A stretch of 64,000 bases of DNA from Fictibacillus arsenicus (GTDB taxonomy: Bacteria > Bacillota > Bacilli > Bacillales > Fictibacillaceae). The notes under the pieces were generated by a model, which was not told where the DNA came from, did not search any database, and worked only from the letters and a program-made list of their open reading frames with translations. The stretch covers positions 124,001-188,000 of the forward strand of contig NZ_CP016761.1 of NCBI RefSeq assembly GCF_001642935.1. The letters are read 5' to 3'. The position numbers were made by a program, and so were the translations under genes. Shown in pieces: positions 51,472 to 61,322 of the stretch (its first letter is position 1; the number at the start of each line of letters is the position of its first letter).

Positions 51472-54400
51472 ATGTTGAAACTGACTTGGTTTTCATTGAA
51501 AAACCGCTCAGCCATCGTAATTATGTGTTTGCTGATTTCTGCATTAGGGGTTTATGCAGGCCAGCGCTTGCCGATGGAATTTTTACCGAGTATCGATAAT
51601 CCGATGGTTACTGTAACGACACTTGCAGATGGCATGGATTCAGAAACAATGACAGATTACATTACGGAGCCGATGGAACAAGAGCTTCGCAATGTAAAAG
51701 GTGTGGAGTCCGTAACATCTGTTTCTGGTCAGGGGATTTCCCGAATTGATTTAACATTTGATATGAAATCAGACATGAAGGAAGTAACAGCAGAGGTGGA
51801 AAGAAAGACGAACAACTTCCCGCTGCCTGAAGGAATCAACAAACCGTACGTCGTTCAATTAAACACTTCCATGATTCCGATTATGGATCTGACGATTAAC
51901 AAAGACGGTGCATTTACTACAGAAGATTATCAACTTATTGAAGAAGAAGTGATTCCACAGTTAGAGGGTGTAGAAGGAATAGCCGATGTTGCTTTATTTG
52001 GGAAAGCGACACGAGAGGTTACGTTAACCCTGGATCAAGATAAGCTTCTGGAAAAGAAGGTAGCAGCTCCCCAAATCATGGCTGCTCTGCAGGGGAAGGA
52101 TGTTTCACTTCCTGCAGGAAACGTAACACTTGATGAAAAAACAAACACGCTTCGGGTATTAGGTGAAATGAAGGACCTGGATGCGTGGAAAAACATTGCG
52201 GTTGCACCAGGTGTTCTATTAAAAGATGTAGCTGATTTAAAAGATGAACAGCGTCTTGAATCGTTTACACATGTTGATGGAAAAGACGCGATGTATTTAT
52301 CTGTCACGAAAGAAGCTAGTGCAAACGCCGTCCAAATTGGTGACGATGTACGCGAGAAAATGAAAGCAATCAATAAGCAGTATGGGGACACATTTAAACT
52401 TTCGGTGTTTTATGCAACATCTGATTCCGTTTATGATTCTGTAATGAGCATGGCAAAAGAAGTAGCGCTGGGAGCGTTGTTTGCATCTGTCGTTATCCTC
52501 CTATTCTTGCGCCATTTTAAGTCAACGGTAATAGCGGTAATCAGTATCCCGTTATCCATTTTCTTAACACTGTTCTTATTGCATCAATCAGGGATAACGC
52601 TCAATGTTTTAACACTGGGCGGTCTGGCTGTAGCAGTAGGGCGTTTAGTAGATGATAGTATCGTAGTTATCGAGAATATTTTCCGCCGCTTGCAAACGGG
52701 AGAACGCTCTAAGGAATTGATCGTTGATTCTGTAGGAGAAGTAGCAAAAGCTATCACGTCTTCTACAATTACAACTATCGCAGTATTCCTGCCGGTTGGT
52801 TTAGTCGAAGGTGCACTAGGTGTCTTCTTTATGCCTTTTGCATTAACAATGGTTTATTCTCTATTGGCATCATTGCTTGTAGCACTTACAGTAGTTCCTT
52901 TAATGAGCTACAAAATGCTGAAGAATGTAAAAGAACATACACCAAAACCGCCTAGACGATATTTAAACATTTTAAACTGGTCGTTGAACCATAAATGGAT
53001 CGTTAGCGGACTTTGCTTCTTGTTATTTGCCGGTTCAATTGCTCTTTATGTTGTAATGCCAGCGGGCTCTATGGCATCAGCAGATGAAAGCATGGTGAAC
53101 GTTAGTATCGAATATCCGAAAGATACATCTCTTGATGCTGTAAAAGAAGGAACATACAAGCTTGAAGAAGTGATCAATAATTACGACGGTGTGGTTTCAA
53201 GCTACTCTCAAGTCGGAGTATCAAGTGAAATGGCTCAATGGGGAATGGCTCAAGGAAACAACACAGCAAGATTAGTAGCAAAGATGGAAAAAGGTGCAGA
53301 TACAGAAAAGTTTGTTGAAGAAATGAAAGCTCTTGAAAAAGAATATGCACCTGCAACAATTTCTGCTTCAATGGCAAGTATGATGGGTGGAAGCTCTGAT
53401 GCCATCAGTTTAAATATAACAGCTGAAAAGCAAGCAGATCTGGCGCCAATGGCTGAAAAGCTGACAGCAGAACTGCAAGATGTTAAAGGGCTTGAAAATG
53501 TTCAATCCAACAATGAAGATTTAAAAAATGAATGGGTACTGAATGTTGATCAATCTAAAGCGCAAGAAGCTGGATTAACCCCAGCAGATATTGCCCAGCA
53601 AGTAAGAGGATTAACAGCGAGCAACCCAGTCGGTCAAATTACGCTGGAAGGCATTAAACTGCCAGTCATGATGAACTATGATTTAAGTGATGTGAAGGAT
53701 CGTGACGATTTATTAAATACGACGATTCTTTCCCCTGTAAAAGGTCCAGTTGCTTTGAAGGAAGTAGCTGAACTATCGCTTCAGCCTGCAAAAGCTCAAA
53801 TATTCCGTAAAGACGGGAAAGAGTATCTGCAGGTTACGGGTATCATTACAGATAAAAACATCAAAAAGGTAAACGCTGATATTGCGAATATCCTTAAAAA
53901 CATTGAGAAACCAGCTGGCGTATCCGTCGCATTAGGCGGAGTTGGAGAAGAAATGAACGAACAGTTCATGGATCTCTTCATGACGATGGGAGCGGCTATT
54001 CTGATCGTATACTTAATCATGGTGATAACATTCGGTCAGGCGCGCGCACCATTCGCGATTCTGTTCTCACTTCCGCTCGCAGCGATAGGAGCAATCCTTG
54101 CGCTTGTTATTACACGAATTCCAGTTGATATCTCATCATTAATCGGTGCACTCATGCTGATCGGTATTGTTGTAACGAATGCGATTGTATTCATCGACCG
54201 GGTTCAGCAGCAGCGTGAAAAAGGTTTAAGTGTAAGAGAATCGATCCTGGAAGCGGGTTCTACCCGTCTTCGTCCGATTTTGATGACAGCTGTAGCGACG
54301 ATCTGTGCTATGATTCCGCTAATGTTTGGCGGAGCAAGCGGCAGCCTTGTTTCGAAGAGTCTGGCGATCGTAGTTATCGGCGGTCTATCCGTATCAACAT

Positions 54401-54501
54401 TGCTTACACTAGTTGTCGTACCGGTGATCTATGAAATGCTGGCGAACATCGGCAACCTGTTTAAACGCAAAAAGAAAAAGCAGGCAAAAGCAGTAGCTTA
54501 A
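51472..54501 (+). CDS. swrC: RND efflux transporter, SwrC/AcrB family
   Basis: A proton-driven exporter; in B. subtilis SwrC gives self-resistance to surfactin and supports swarming. The 1009-residue protein has the two-fold RND plan: membrane segment 1 near 12-30, large outer loop, segments 2-6 from about 335 (with AVAVGRLVDDSIVVIENIF near 395, the proton-relay helix), second outer loop, and a matching C-terminal half (TNAIVFIDRVQQQ). GGAGGAAGGG precedes the ATG. It is single-gene, followed by a terminator. Confidence 0.92.
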   Translation: MLKLTWFSLKNRSAIVIMCLLISALGVYAGQRLPMEFLPSIDNPMVTVTTLADGMDSETMTDYITEPMEQELRNVKGVESVTSVSGQGISRIDLTFDMKSDMKEVTAEVERKTNNFPLPEGINKPYVVQLNTSMIPIMDLTINKDGAFTTEDYQLIEEEVIPQLEGVEGIADVALFGKATREVTLTLDQDKLLEKKVAAPQIMAALQGKDVSLPAGNVTLDEKTNTLRVLGEMKDLDAWKNIAVAPGVLLKDVADLKDEQRLESFTHVDGKDAMYLSVTKEASANAVQIGDDVREKMKAINKQYGDTFKLSVFYATSDSVYDSVMSMAKEVALGALFASVVILLFLRHFKSTVIAVISIPLSIFLTLFLLHQSGITLNVLTLGGLAVAVGRLVDDSIVVIENIFRRLQTGERSKELIVDSVGEVAKAITSSTITTIAVFLPVGLVEGALGVFFMPFALTMVYSLLASLLVALTVVPLMSYKMLKNVKEHTPKPPRRYLNILNWSLNHKWIVSGLCFLLFAGSIALYVVMPAGSMASADESMVNVSIEYPKDTSLDAVKEGTYKLEEVINNYDGVVSSYSQVGVSSEMAQWGMAQGNNTARLVAKMEKGADTEKFVEEMKALEKEYAPATISASMASMMGGSSDAISLNITAEKQADLAPMAEKLTAELQDVKGLENVQSNNEDLKNEWVLNVDQSKAQEAGLTPADIAQQVRGLTASNPVGQITLEGIKLPVMMNYDLSDVKDRDDLLNTTILSPVKGPVALKEVAELSLQPAKAQIFRKDGKEYLQVTGIITDKNIKKVNADIANILKNIEKPAGVSVALGGVGEEMNEQFMDLFMTMGAAILIVYLIMVITFGQARAPFAILFSLPLAAIGAILALVITRIPVDISSLIGALMLIGIVVTNAIVFIDRVQQQREKGLSVRESILEAGSTRLRPILMTAVATICAMIPLMFGGASGSLVSKSLAIVVIGGLSVSTLLTLVVVPVIYEMLANIGNLFKRKKKKQAKAVA

Positions 54502-54511
54502 AAGACATATT

Positions 54512-54550
54512 AAAGCCACCTTGGTATGTAAGGCTCCAAGGTGGCTTTTT
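54512..54550 (+). terminator. Terminator after swrC
   Basis: AAGCCACCTTGG-TATGTAAGGCT-CCAAGGTGGCTTTTT, a 12-base-pair stem. Confidence 0.9.
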
Positions 54551-54598
54551 GCATGTCGGAAATTGTCTATAAATGTAAACTCGTGGATTAAAAACGAA
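54551..54598 (+). repeat. Header fragment of the 21-nt repeat family, R4
   Basis: GCATGTCGGAAATTGTC ... TGTAAACTCGTGGATTAAA matches the header of R1 and R5 but has at most one unit after it. Confidence 0.6.
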
Positions 54599-54643
54599 TT
54601 GATAAAATATACTTGGTGAGAAGCTGGATTGGAGGCGCGTGAG

Positions 54644-54937
54644 ATGAAGAGAAAGTGGATGTTCATAGGTTTATTCTTCCTCGCAGTAATTACGCTAACC
54701 ACAACGAACCCCTCAAAAGAAGATTATGAAGCTATTTTTGTGCATCCACATGTTAAACCAGCTGAAATTTTTAATAAACACTACCAATTAAAGCGTATAA
54801 ACTTCCTTCTATTCTCGACGTATACTCCCATAGTTGCAGAAGAACATGGAAAAACGCATTTAGGGATCCTCGGAAACTTTTTCCCTATATCAGACGGCCA
54901 GTTTGACTATCCAAAGTGGCTGGAAATCTTTAATTAG
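54644..54937 (+). CDS. Small membrane-anchored protein (DUF4359-like)
   Basis: A 97-residue protein: N-terminal membrane segment (MFIGLFFLAVITLTTT) followed by NPSKEDYEAIF, a pattern seen in DUF4359-type proteins, and an outer part ending LGILGNFFPIS. ATG 54644 follows GGAGG by eight bases. Function unknown; the family name is a tentative match. Confidence 0.65.
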   Translation: MKRKWMFIGLFFLAVITLTTTNPSKEDYEAIFVHPHVKPAEIFNKHYQLKRINFLLFSTYTPIVAEEHGKTHLGILGNFFPISDGQFDYPKWLEIFN

Positions 54938-54942
54938 TTACT

Positions 54943-54978
54943 TGAAGCTTAGCCTTGCACGAAGGTTAAGCTTTTTTA
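54943..54978 (+). terminator. Terminator before uvsE
   Basis: GAAGCTTAGCCTT-GCACG-AAGGTTAAGCTTTTTTA. Confidence 0.85.
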
Positions 54979-55045
54979 TATGGCATTTGGGTTAAACGAT
55001 AACTTCATATGGTCATACTGTTAAAGATGAAATGAGGTGTGACCA

Positions 55046-56011
55046 ATGACCATTATTCGGCTTGGATTTGTTGCGATGAGCATGGAACTGCAGAATGCTT
55101 CTCCTTCAAAGACAATGACATATAAACAGTTCAGCCAGCTTCAAAACAGAGAAGCAGGGTTAAGAAAACTAGAACGGATTTCGCTAGCAAATGTCACAAA
55201 TACATTGCGGATCTTAAAACACGCAGCGGCTCACGATATTGCTTTTTATCGGATGACTTCAAGAATTATCCCCCTTGCCAATCATGGTGATTTACTAGAC
55301 TGGGATTATATCAGTCCTTTAGCTGATGCACTTCATGAGATCGGACAGTTCGCCCTGAAAAATAAGATGAGACTGGATTTTCATCCAGATCATTTTGTTC
55401 TCATCAACTCTCCTAAAAAAGAAGTCCTGAAGAACTCTTTAAAAACGCTTCAGCTTCACTATAAACTTTTAAAAAATATGGGGATTGATACAACACACCG
55501 ATGTGTGATGCATGTTGGAGGCAATTACAAAGAGACAGATGTAGCACTCGAGAGGTTTGTGCAAAATTGGGCTTACGTTCCCGTCCAGATCCAAAAGATG
55601 ATCATGCTGGAAAATGATGATACGTCTTTTACGATGGCAGATACCCTTTACTTATGCGAAAAACTTCAGATTCCGCTTGTTTTTGATTATCACCATCATC
55701 TTGCCTATCATCATGATGAAAATTGGACGCAGCATTGGCCTAGAGTAGTAGAATCGTGGAAACAATCAAAGCTTCCGTTAAAAATGCACATTTCCAGCCC
55801 AAAGAATGAAAAACAGTTTAGAAATCACGCAGATTACGTGGATGTTAATATGTTTTTTGATTTCTTAAAAGAAGTAAAAGGCAGTGTGGAACAGATCGAC
55901 TGTATGATAGAGTCTAAGAAAAAAGATTTAGCGCTTTTTCAGCTTATGAGGGAAATTAAAGAAAGAAAAGATGTGGAGATAATTGATGGAGCCTCATTTC
56001 GGCTTAAATAA
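55046..56011 (+). CDS. uvsE: UV damage endonuclease UvsE (UVDE)
   Basis: Nicks DNA 5' to UV photoproducts; in Bacillus it aids spore repair. The 321-residue TIM-barrel protein shows RLGFVAMSMELQNASPS at the start, YRMTSRIIPLANH near 70, DFHPDHF near 111, HVGGNYKE near 155, LENDD near 188 and DYHHHLAYHHDE near 215, which supply the three-metal site. AGGTGTG precedes the ATG. Confidence 0.93.
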   Translation: MTIIRLGFVAMSMELQNASPSKTMTYKQFSQLQNREAGLRKLERISLANVTNTLRILKHAAAHDIAFYRMTSRIIPLANHGDLLDWDYISPLADALHEIGQFALKNKMRLDFHPDHFVLINSPKKEVLKNSLKTLQLHYKLLKNMGIDTTHRCVMHVGGNYKETDVALERFVQNWAYVPVQIQKMIMLENDDTSFTMADTLYLCEKLQIPLVFDYHHHLAYHHDENWTQHWPRVVESWKQSKLPLKMHISSPKNEKQFRNHADYVDVNMFFDFLKEVKGSVEQIDCMIESKKKDLALFQLMREIKERKDVEIIDGASFRLK

Positions 56012-56036
56012 AACCTTGCTGCGGCAAGGTTTTTTC
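56010..56036 (+). terminator. Terminator after uvsE
   Basis: AAAACCTTGC-TGCG-GCAAGGTTTT then TTCTTT; the stem starts just inside the stop codon. Confidence 0.88.
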
Positions 56037-56181
56037 TTTGTTTAAAGAATTTGTCGAACGATTTATGATACAAAGTCATTGACGAATGAAATTATTGGGA
56101 ATTATAATTTAAATACTTAGTAAACATAAATGTATAAAAAGTATATAATAAATCAAAAAACAAATATTGGAGGCTATGAAC

Positions 56182-56907
56182 ATGAAAAAAGTTGCAATGA
56201 TTACGGGGGCATCAAAAGGATTAGGGAAAGCGCTTACGCTATTTTTTGCTAAAGAAGGGTATAACTTAGCAATTTGTGCACGTAATGAACAGGGAATTCA
56301 AGAGGTGAAAGAGGAAGCAGAACAATTTGGAGCTGACGTACTGGCGGTAAGTGCAGATATGTCAAAATCAAAAGATGTGGAGCGTTTTGTAGCGTTGTCT
56401 GAAGAGTACTTTGGGAAAATCGATGTTCTTATAAACAATGCTTCGATTTTAGGACCAAGTCCGATGCCGTATCTACTGGATTATCCAGAACAGGATTTTG
56501 AAGAAGTATTGCGAGTCAATACGATCGGACCATTCCTCGTGACTAGAAGAGTTCTTCCAATCATGCTGCAAAAACAACAAGGCAGTATTATTAACATCAC
56601 ATCAGAAGCAGGTGCAACTGGTTATGCAGGATGGGGAGCGTACGGTATTTCAAAATTTGCACTCGAAGGCCTTACAGAAACGTGGGCTGATGAAGTAAGC
56701 GAATCTGGCGTTCGCGTAAACATGGTGGACCCCGGAGAAATGGATACGGAAATGCACGAGCTGGCAGTTCCAGATTGTGATTATGAACTGGCAAAACCTG
56801 AAGATATTACCGCTGTATTTGGTTACTTAGCATCAGACGCTTCAAAACATATCACTGGAAAACGATTTGAAGCACAAGAGTTTCAGCTTGAGGGGAGTGA
56901 AAACTGA
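56182..56907 (+). CDS. Short-chain dehydrogenase/reductase
   Basis: A 241-residue classical SDR: the NAD(P)-binding TGASKGLG at 8-15, NNAS near 86, catalytic Ser in ITSEAG and Y-x3-K in YGISK near 152. The substrate is unknown. ATG 56182 stands eight bases after TTGGAGG; an ATG at 56176 is closer than optimal. Its stop overlaps the following QueA-like gene by one base (TGATG). Confidence 0.88.
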   Translation: MKKVAMITGASKGLGKALTLFFAKEGYNLAICARNEQGIQEVKEEAEQFGADVLAVSADMSKSKDVERFVALSEEYFGKIDVLINNASILGPSPMPYLLDYPEQDFEEVLRVNTIGPFLVTRRVLPIMLQKQQGSIINITSEAGATGYAGWGAYGISKFALEGLTETWADEVSESGVRVNMVDPGEMDTEMHELAVPDCDYELAKPEDITAVFGYLASDASKHITGKRFEAQEFQLEGSEN

Positions 56908-57932
56908 TGGAATCCGCAATGAAGTTTGAGCTTCCACAAGAATTAAATGCTAAAGAACCGCCTGAGCGAAGAGGGATTCGCAGAGACTACGTGAAGATGA
57001 TGGTATTGAACAAAACTACTGGCCATACAGAACATACAAAATTTTTTCAGCTTGACCGTTATTTAAAAAAAGGTGATCTTCTCGTACTGAATGCGAGCCG
57101 CACAGTTCCCGCAGTATTAAAAAGTATAAGAGAGATAGACGGAACGGAAGTAGAAGTGAGACTCGCTCACAGAAAAAATGAATCCATATGGGAAGCCCTG
57201 CCGGTTAGCGGAACCCTTATAAAAGGGGAAATCATTCGATTTTCACCATCACTCACAGCAACAGTAGTCGAACAATCATCAGATTCACCTTTTGTTTCAT
57301 TAGCTTTTAACTTGTGCTGTTCTTCTCTTTATAACCAGATTTATAGTCTTGGAGAGCCTGTGAGGTACGAGTACATTCAAGAGCCTTGGAATCTTGATTA
57401 TTATCAAACTGTGTTTGCAACCATTCCAGGGTCGGTTGAGATGCCGTCAGCAGGCCGTGCGTTCAGCTGGGAACTCCTTTTCCGTCTGCAAAAGAAAGGT
57501 GTGAAAATCGCCTACATTACTCTTCATACGGGACTTAGCTACCTTCTTGATGATAAGTGGCATAAGGGACCAGACAAAAACTTTGAAAACTACGAGGTTT
57601 CTGAAGAAACAGCAAACATGATCCGTGAAACGAAAGCAGCTGGCGGGCGAGTAATAGCTGTAGGCACAACGGTAGTCAGAGCATTAGAAACCGTAGCGCT
57701 TGAGAAAAATGAACTCCAGGCTCATACCGGCTGGACGAACTTGTACATTACGGAAAATACGAAACTGCAAATCTGTGATGGATTGATAACAGGCATGCAT
57801 GAACCAGAAGCCAGCCATCTGCAGCTGCTTTCCGCATTTGTTGATAAAGATAAGTTATATGAAGCTTATAAAGGTGCCATCGAACAGCGTTATTTATGGC
57901 ACGAATTTGGAGACATGAATCTGATTTTATAG
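56907..57932 (+). CDS. QueA-like S-adenosylmethionine:tRNA ribosyltransferase-isomerase paralogue
   Basis: Canonical QueA transfers the ribosyl part of SAM to 7-aminomethyl-deazaguanine in tRNA. This 341-residue protein keeps the fold (LLVLNASRTVPA near 57, VIAVGTTVVRALET near 252, GWTNLYI near 278) but departs at conserved points: PSAGRAFS for PTAGLHFT, LHTGLSYL for LHVGLGTF, MHEPEASHLQLL for FHLPKSSLIML. No tgt or queA neighbours. Coupled to an SDR and a VOC gene, so a different substrate is likely. Confidence 0.8.
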   Translation: MESAMKFELPQELNAKEPPERRGIRRDYVKMMVLNKTTGHTEHTKFFQLDRYLKKGDLLVLNASRTVPAVLKSIREIDGTEVEVRLAHRKNESIWEALPVSGTLIKGEIIRFSPSLTATVVEQSSDSPFVSLAFNLCCSSLYNQIYSLGEPVRYEYIQEPWNLDYYQTVFATIPGSVEMPSAGRAFSWELLFRLQKKGVKIAYITLHTGLSYLLDDKWHKGPDKNFENYEVSEETANMIRETKAAGGRVIAVGTTVVRALETVALEKNELQAHTGWTNLYITENTKLQICDGLITGMHEPEASHLQLLSAFVDKDKLYEAYKGAIEQRYLWHEFGDMNLIL

Positions 57933-57944
57933 GAGAATAAAAGC

Positions 57945-58292
57945 ATGCTTCATCATATTGGTATTTACATTACTGATTTAGAAAAATCGCTTCAATTCTA
58001 TGAAACAATCTTGCCTGTTGAGAGAAAAGAAACAATGAATTGGAATAAGGCAGAGCTCGTCTTTTTAAGAGGCGAAGGATTTGCGCTGGAATTAATCCCT
58101 GCCACATTGGCTGATTCCCATACCACTCATATCGCTTTTACTGTGGAAAGTGTGATAGCTAAAATAAATGAGCTTCAACAATTAGGAATAACACCATCTG
58201 AAGGACCTTATAAGCTAGAAAACGGGTGGCAAACCGTTTTTTATGAAGGACCAGATCGTGAGGAAATTGAATTTATGCAATCAAACGACTAA
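57945..58292 (+). CDS. VOC (glyoxalase) family protein
   Basis: A 115-residue single-domain VOC protein, MLHHIGIYITDLEKSLQFYE..., with metal-site candidates His4, Glu in ALELIP, His in THIAFTV and Glu in REEIEFM, the glyoxalase-I-like set. It begins 12 bases after the QueA-like gene and is probably in the same transcript. Substrate unknown. Confidence 0.8.
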   Translation: MLHHIGIYITDLEKSLQFYETILPVERKETMNWNKAELVFLRGEGFALELIPATLADSHTTHIAFTVESVIAKINELQQLGITPSEGPYKLENGWQTVFYEGPDREEIEFMQSND

Positions 58293-58423
58293 CCTCTATT
58301 ATGAAAGGCCATCATTAAGAAAGCTGATTCTGGCATATCTAATTCTTTGTAAGCTTTAAGTAGTTGGGTTTTGGTTAAAAAGGAGCACTACGCTGTTAAG
58401 AGTAGGTTCGCTGATTATAGGCA

Positions 58424-58458
58424 TAAAGGGATCTTCTGAAATAGGAGATACCTTTTTT
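58424..58458 (+). terminator. Terminator-like hairpin after the SDR/QueA-like/VOC operon
   Basis: AAAGGGATCTTCT-GAAATA-GGAGATACCTTTTTT; imperfect stem with a T-run. Confidence 0.6.
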
Positions 58459-58511
58459 CCTTGTTTAAAAGGATAATAAAGGAAGGGTTAATATACTAAG
58501 GGGGACAACAT

Positions 58512-59018
58512 ATGCTCTACCACTTTTCAGAAGAAGATAATATCGAGATTTTTCAACCAAGAAAACATCCGAGTTTTCCAGACCGTCCGCCTATGGTTTG
58601 GGCGATTGATGAAGAACGTTCTCCTCTATATCTTTTACCGCGTGATTGTCCAAGGATTGGGTTTTGGGCTACACCTGAAACAAGTGATGATGACCGTGAA
58701 AAGTACTTACATACAACCTCAGCAGATAAGATTATTGCGATAGAAAACGGCTGGCTGGACCGCCTGCAAAACACAAAGCTTTACCGATATTCATTTACTC
58801 CGGATCACTTTACAATGATGGATGAAGGGGCAGGCTACTTCATATCATATGAAACAGAGCAGCCTCTTGAAATGAAACCTGTAGGATCATTGTTAGAAGC
58901 ATTGGTTAATAGGGGTGTGGAGCTTAGAATTATGCCTTCACTTACGCCGCTTGCCGAGGAGCTCCCCAAAACCACTCTGCACTATTCAATGATTAGGATG
59001 AGAAACGCGATAAAATAG
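58512..59018 (+). CDS. DUF6886-like hypothetical protein
   Basis: A 168-residue soluble protein starting MLYHFSEEDNIEIFQPR, with MVWAIDEERSPLYLLPRDCPR (spanning about 28-49) and a C-terminal MRMRNAIK-type helix. I recall this pattern from a Bacillaceae family of unknown function (DUF6886), possibly ART-like by its YHFS opening; that is tentative. GGGGGACA precedes the ATG. Confidence 0.65.
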   Translation: MLYHFSEEDNIEIFQPRKHPSFPDRPPMVWAIDEERSPLYLLPRDCPRIGFWATPETSDDDREKYLHTTSADKIIAIENGWLDRLQNTKLYRYSFTPDHFTMMDEGAGYFISYETEQPLEMKPVGSLLEALVNRGVELRIMPSLTPLAEELPKTTLHYSMIRMRNAIK

Positions 59019-59077
59019 CATTCGACCTGAGTAAGTGCAATAGTGGAGGAGAGGTATTCAAGGGTATATAAGCGGCG

Positions 59078-59130
59078 GAAATTGTCGAGGATTGTAGATT
59101 CGTGGATAAACAGCTAAAATTTATTGATTG
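59078..59130 (+). repeat. 21-nt repeat family, R5
   Basis: Header AATTGTCGAGGATTGTAGATTC, then TGGAT at 59103 and TTGAT at 59124 (21 apart). It lies in the 367-base gap between the DUF6886-like gene and the LTA-synthase-like gene; otherwise the gap holds only hairpins. Confidence 0.65.
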
Positions 59131-59283
59131 AGACTGCTTTTGTATGGAATCGACCTCTTTAGATGGGTTTAATACCCAGTTAGGTATAAGCTGAAAACAG
59201 TTTCGGCGCCCTAAACTGCACCTGATTTGAGCGTTTCATTATAGATACAACTAGCTACCTTAGTTTCTTTTGCATTTTTCTCC

Positions 59284-59322
59284 CTAAAAAAGAAATATCC
59301 CTCCTGAAAATAATCAGAAGGG
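59284..59322 (-). terminator. Terminator of the LTA-synthase-like gene
   Basis: Read on the minus strand: GTCCCTTCTGA-TTATTT-TCAGGAGGGA then TATTTCTTTTTT. Confidence 0.7.
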
Positions 59323-59385
59323 ACATTCACATCACAGTATCTAACTCAGCTTTTTCTAGCCCGCCGCCTTCGAACGCCGCCAGGG

Positions 59386-60630
59386 CTATTTTTGTTTTAA
59401 AAACCTCAAGAGATCACCATAAATAATCTGATCGGACTGATCGAGTTCTTCTTTTGCTTTTTCCATATAAGGTTCACATTTTTTCGGGTCAACCGGTGCC
59501 CCAAATGGCTTAATGTAGCATGTTTCACTCGTGTAAATAAAATCTTTCGTAATAAAAGAACCATTGCGGAGGACGGTTAGCTCATTATGATCTTTTGAAA
59601 AAAGGTCAGTACCAAAATGAACATCATCTTTTGCTTCAATACCAAGCAAGTGGAGCAGAGTAGGTTTTAGGTCGATTTGTCCGCCAACCGTCTCGACTAC
59701 TTTTCCTTTTTTACCTGGGATATGGATGAACAGTGGAACCTGCTGAAGCTCTACCTGATTATAGGCTGTAATGGATGCTTTTCCTAGAACATCAGCCATC
59801 GCTTCCTGATGTCGTTCCGAGATCCCATAATGGTCTCCATACACCACTACTATTGAATTCTCGTAAAGTCCAGATGTCTTAAGATCATTAAAAAACTGCC
59901 TTAATGCCTCATCTGCATAACGGACGGTGGTAAAATACCGGCTGACTGTTCCGTCGTCCACCGGATATGGTTCGATCCACTGCTCTTCCTCATTGATTAA
60001 ATAAGGATGATGGTTCGTTAACGTGATCATTCTCGCGTAAAAAGGCTGCGGGAGATCTTTTAAGTAGGGTATGGATTGATGGAAGAATGGTATATCCTTC
60101 AATCCGTAGTTAATCGTATTTTCGTCTGTGATCTTATAATATTCTTCACTGAAAAATTGATCATAACCCATCGTTTTATACATAACATCGCGATTCCAGA
60201 AACTTTTATTGTTCCCATGAAACACAGCTGAATAATAGCCATTTGTTTTTAAAATCTCAGGCATGGCGTTATATTCATTCAATGGATGAGTCTGAAAAAC
60301 TGCACCCCTCGGCAGCGGATATAGTGAGTTGTCGAGCAGAAATTCCGAATCAGACGTTTTGCCTTGTCCGGTTTGATGATAAAAATCAGAAAAATAATAG
60401 CTGGATCTTGCAAGTTCGTTTAAGAATGGTGTTACTTCCTCACCGTTAATTTCATAGTTCAAGACAAAGTTTTGAGTAGATTCAAGGGATATCACAATTA
60501 GATTCTTGCCTTTTGCTATCCCGTATAATTCAGGATTGTTTGCATTTTTTTTATTAAGCTTATGTAGAATTTCCTCTGCATCCAAATTGCTTGCCAGCGC
60601 TTTTTGCATGGATGATTTGGATTGAAGCAT
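59386..60630 (-). pseudogene. Outer catalytic half of a split LTA-synthase-like gene
   Basis: A 414-residue sulfatase-fold domain of the LtaS type, which makes polyglycerolphosphate. Metal and catalytic residues look intact: Glu in ISLESTQNF, nucleophile Thr in GQGKTSDSEF, DH in VVYGDHYG and H in LTNHHPY. The frame begins with an ATG that has no ribosome binding site and no membrane segment, because the membrane half (60635-61201) is in another frame. As it stands it would not be exported. Confidence 0.85.
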
Positions 60631-60634
60631 GATG

Positions 60635-61201
60635 TCATATAGATACTAGAATCTCCCTGTCAAATGTACGAGTTAACAGCTGCGGACGATTAACCTCAGC
60701 TAAAATCAGATGTACCGCTAAAATCGCCAGCCCGTATGCAAAGACTTTTCTTCTTTCTTTCGTTTTTATCGAATGATCTGCCTGCCACAGAGGCTTTTTT
60801 AATAGATACGCTAAAACAAAAAGATCGGCAAAAAAGAATAGATCAGTGACGTAAACGAGCTCGTAAACACTATTGCCTATATCCCCAACGTTCTTCGTCT
60901 GAAAGAGTACTGGAATCGTAAGGAAATCTGTAAAAAACCGATAATATACAACATTGGCGTACAATATAAAACTATAAATAAACGACATCCATAGGATGAT
61001 CCGTCTTCTTTTAGAAGGTGAACTAAAGTATGCAAAACAAAAATAGAGTACGAGAAAGCTAAGCGGATTGAAAAATAATAAAATTTCTTGCAGGAAATGA
61101 TCTGCAGGCAGCGTAAAAGAAACTTTAGAAACAATATAAGTTTTTATCCAAAGCAATGAAATAGCCAGGAAGATTGCTGCGTGTTTTGTTTTAGCGGTCA
61201 T
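60635..61201 (-). pseudogene. Membrane half of a split LTA-synthase-like gene
   Basis: A 188-residue protein with five hydrophobic segments and the LtaS landmark AEVNRPQLLTRTFDRE just before the break, then SI and a stop. The catalytic half starts five bases downstream in a different frame. Compared with LtaS, the junction reads EILV followed (other frame) by YLYDIMLQSKSS, lacking about ten linker residues, so a small deletion plus frameshift is likely rather than a single base error. AGGAGGG precedes the ATG. Confidence 0.85.
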
Positions 61202-61322
61202 GAAAACCCTCCTGTATTAAAAACGGAAATCTTTACCATTGTAGGCTATTTTTTATAAGATTAAAAGTGTAATAACTACCTTTTTGCTATTTTAAACGAT
61301 TGTACAGGGAGATATTGATAGA

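Noticed and set aside
59358-59392. AGCCC...GGGCT hairpin next to the end of the LTA-synthase-like gene
   Set aside because: Its T-run is on the plus strand, where no gene ends nearby; the minus-strand terminator at 59284-59322 fits better.
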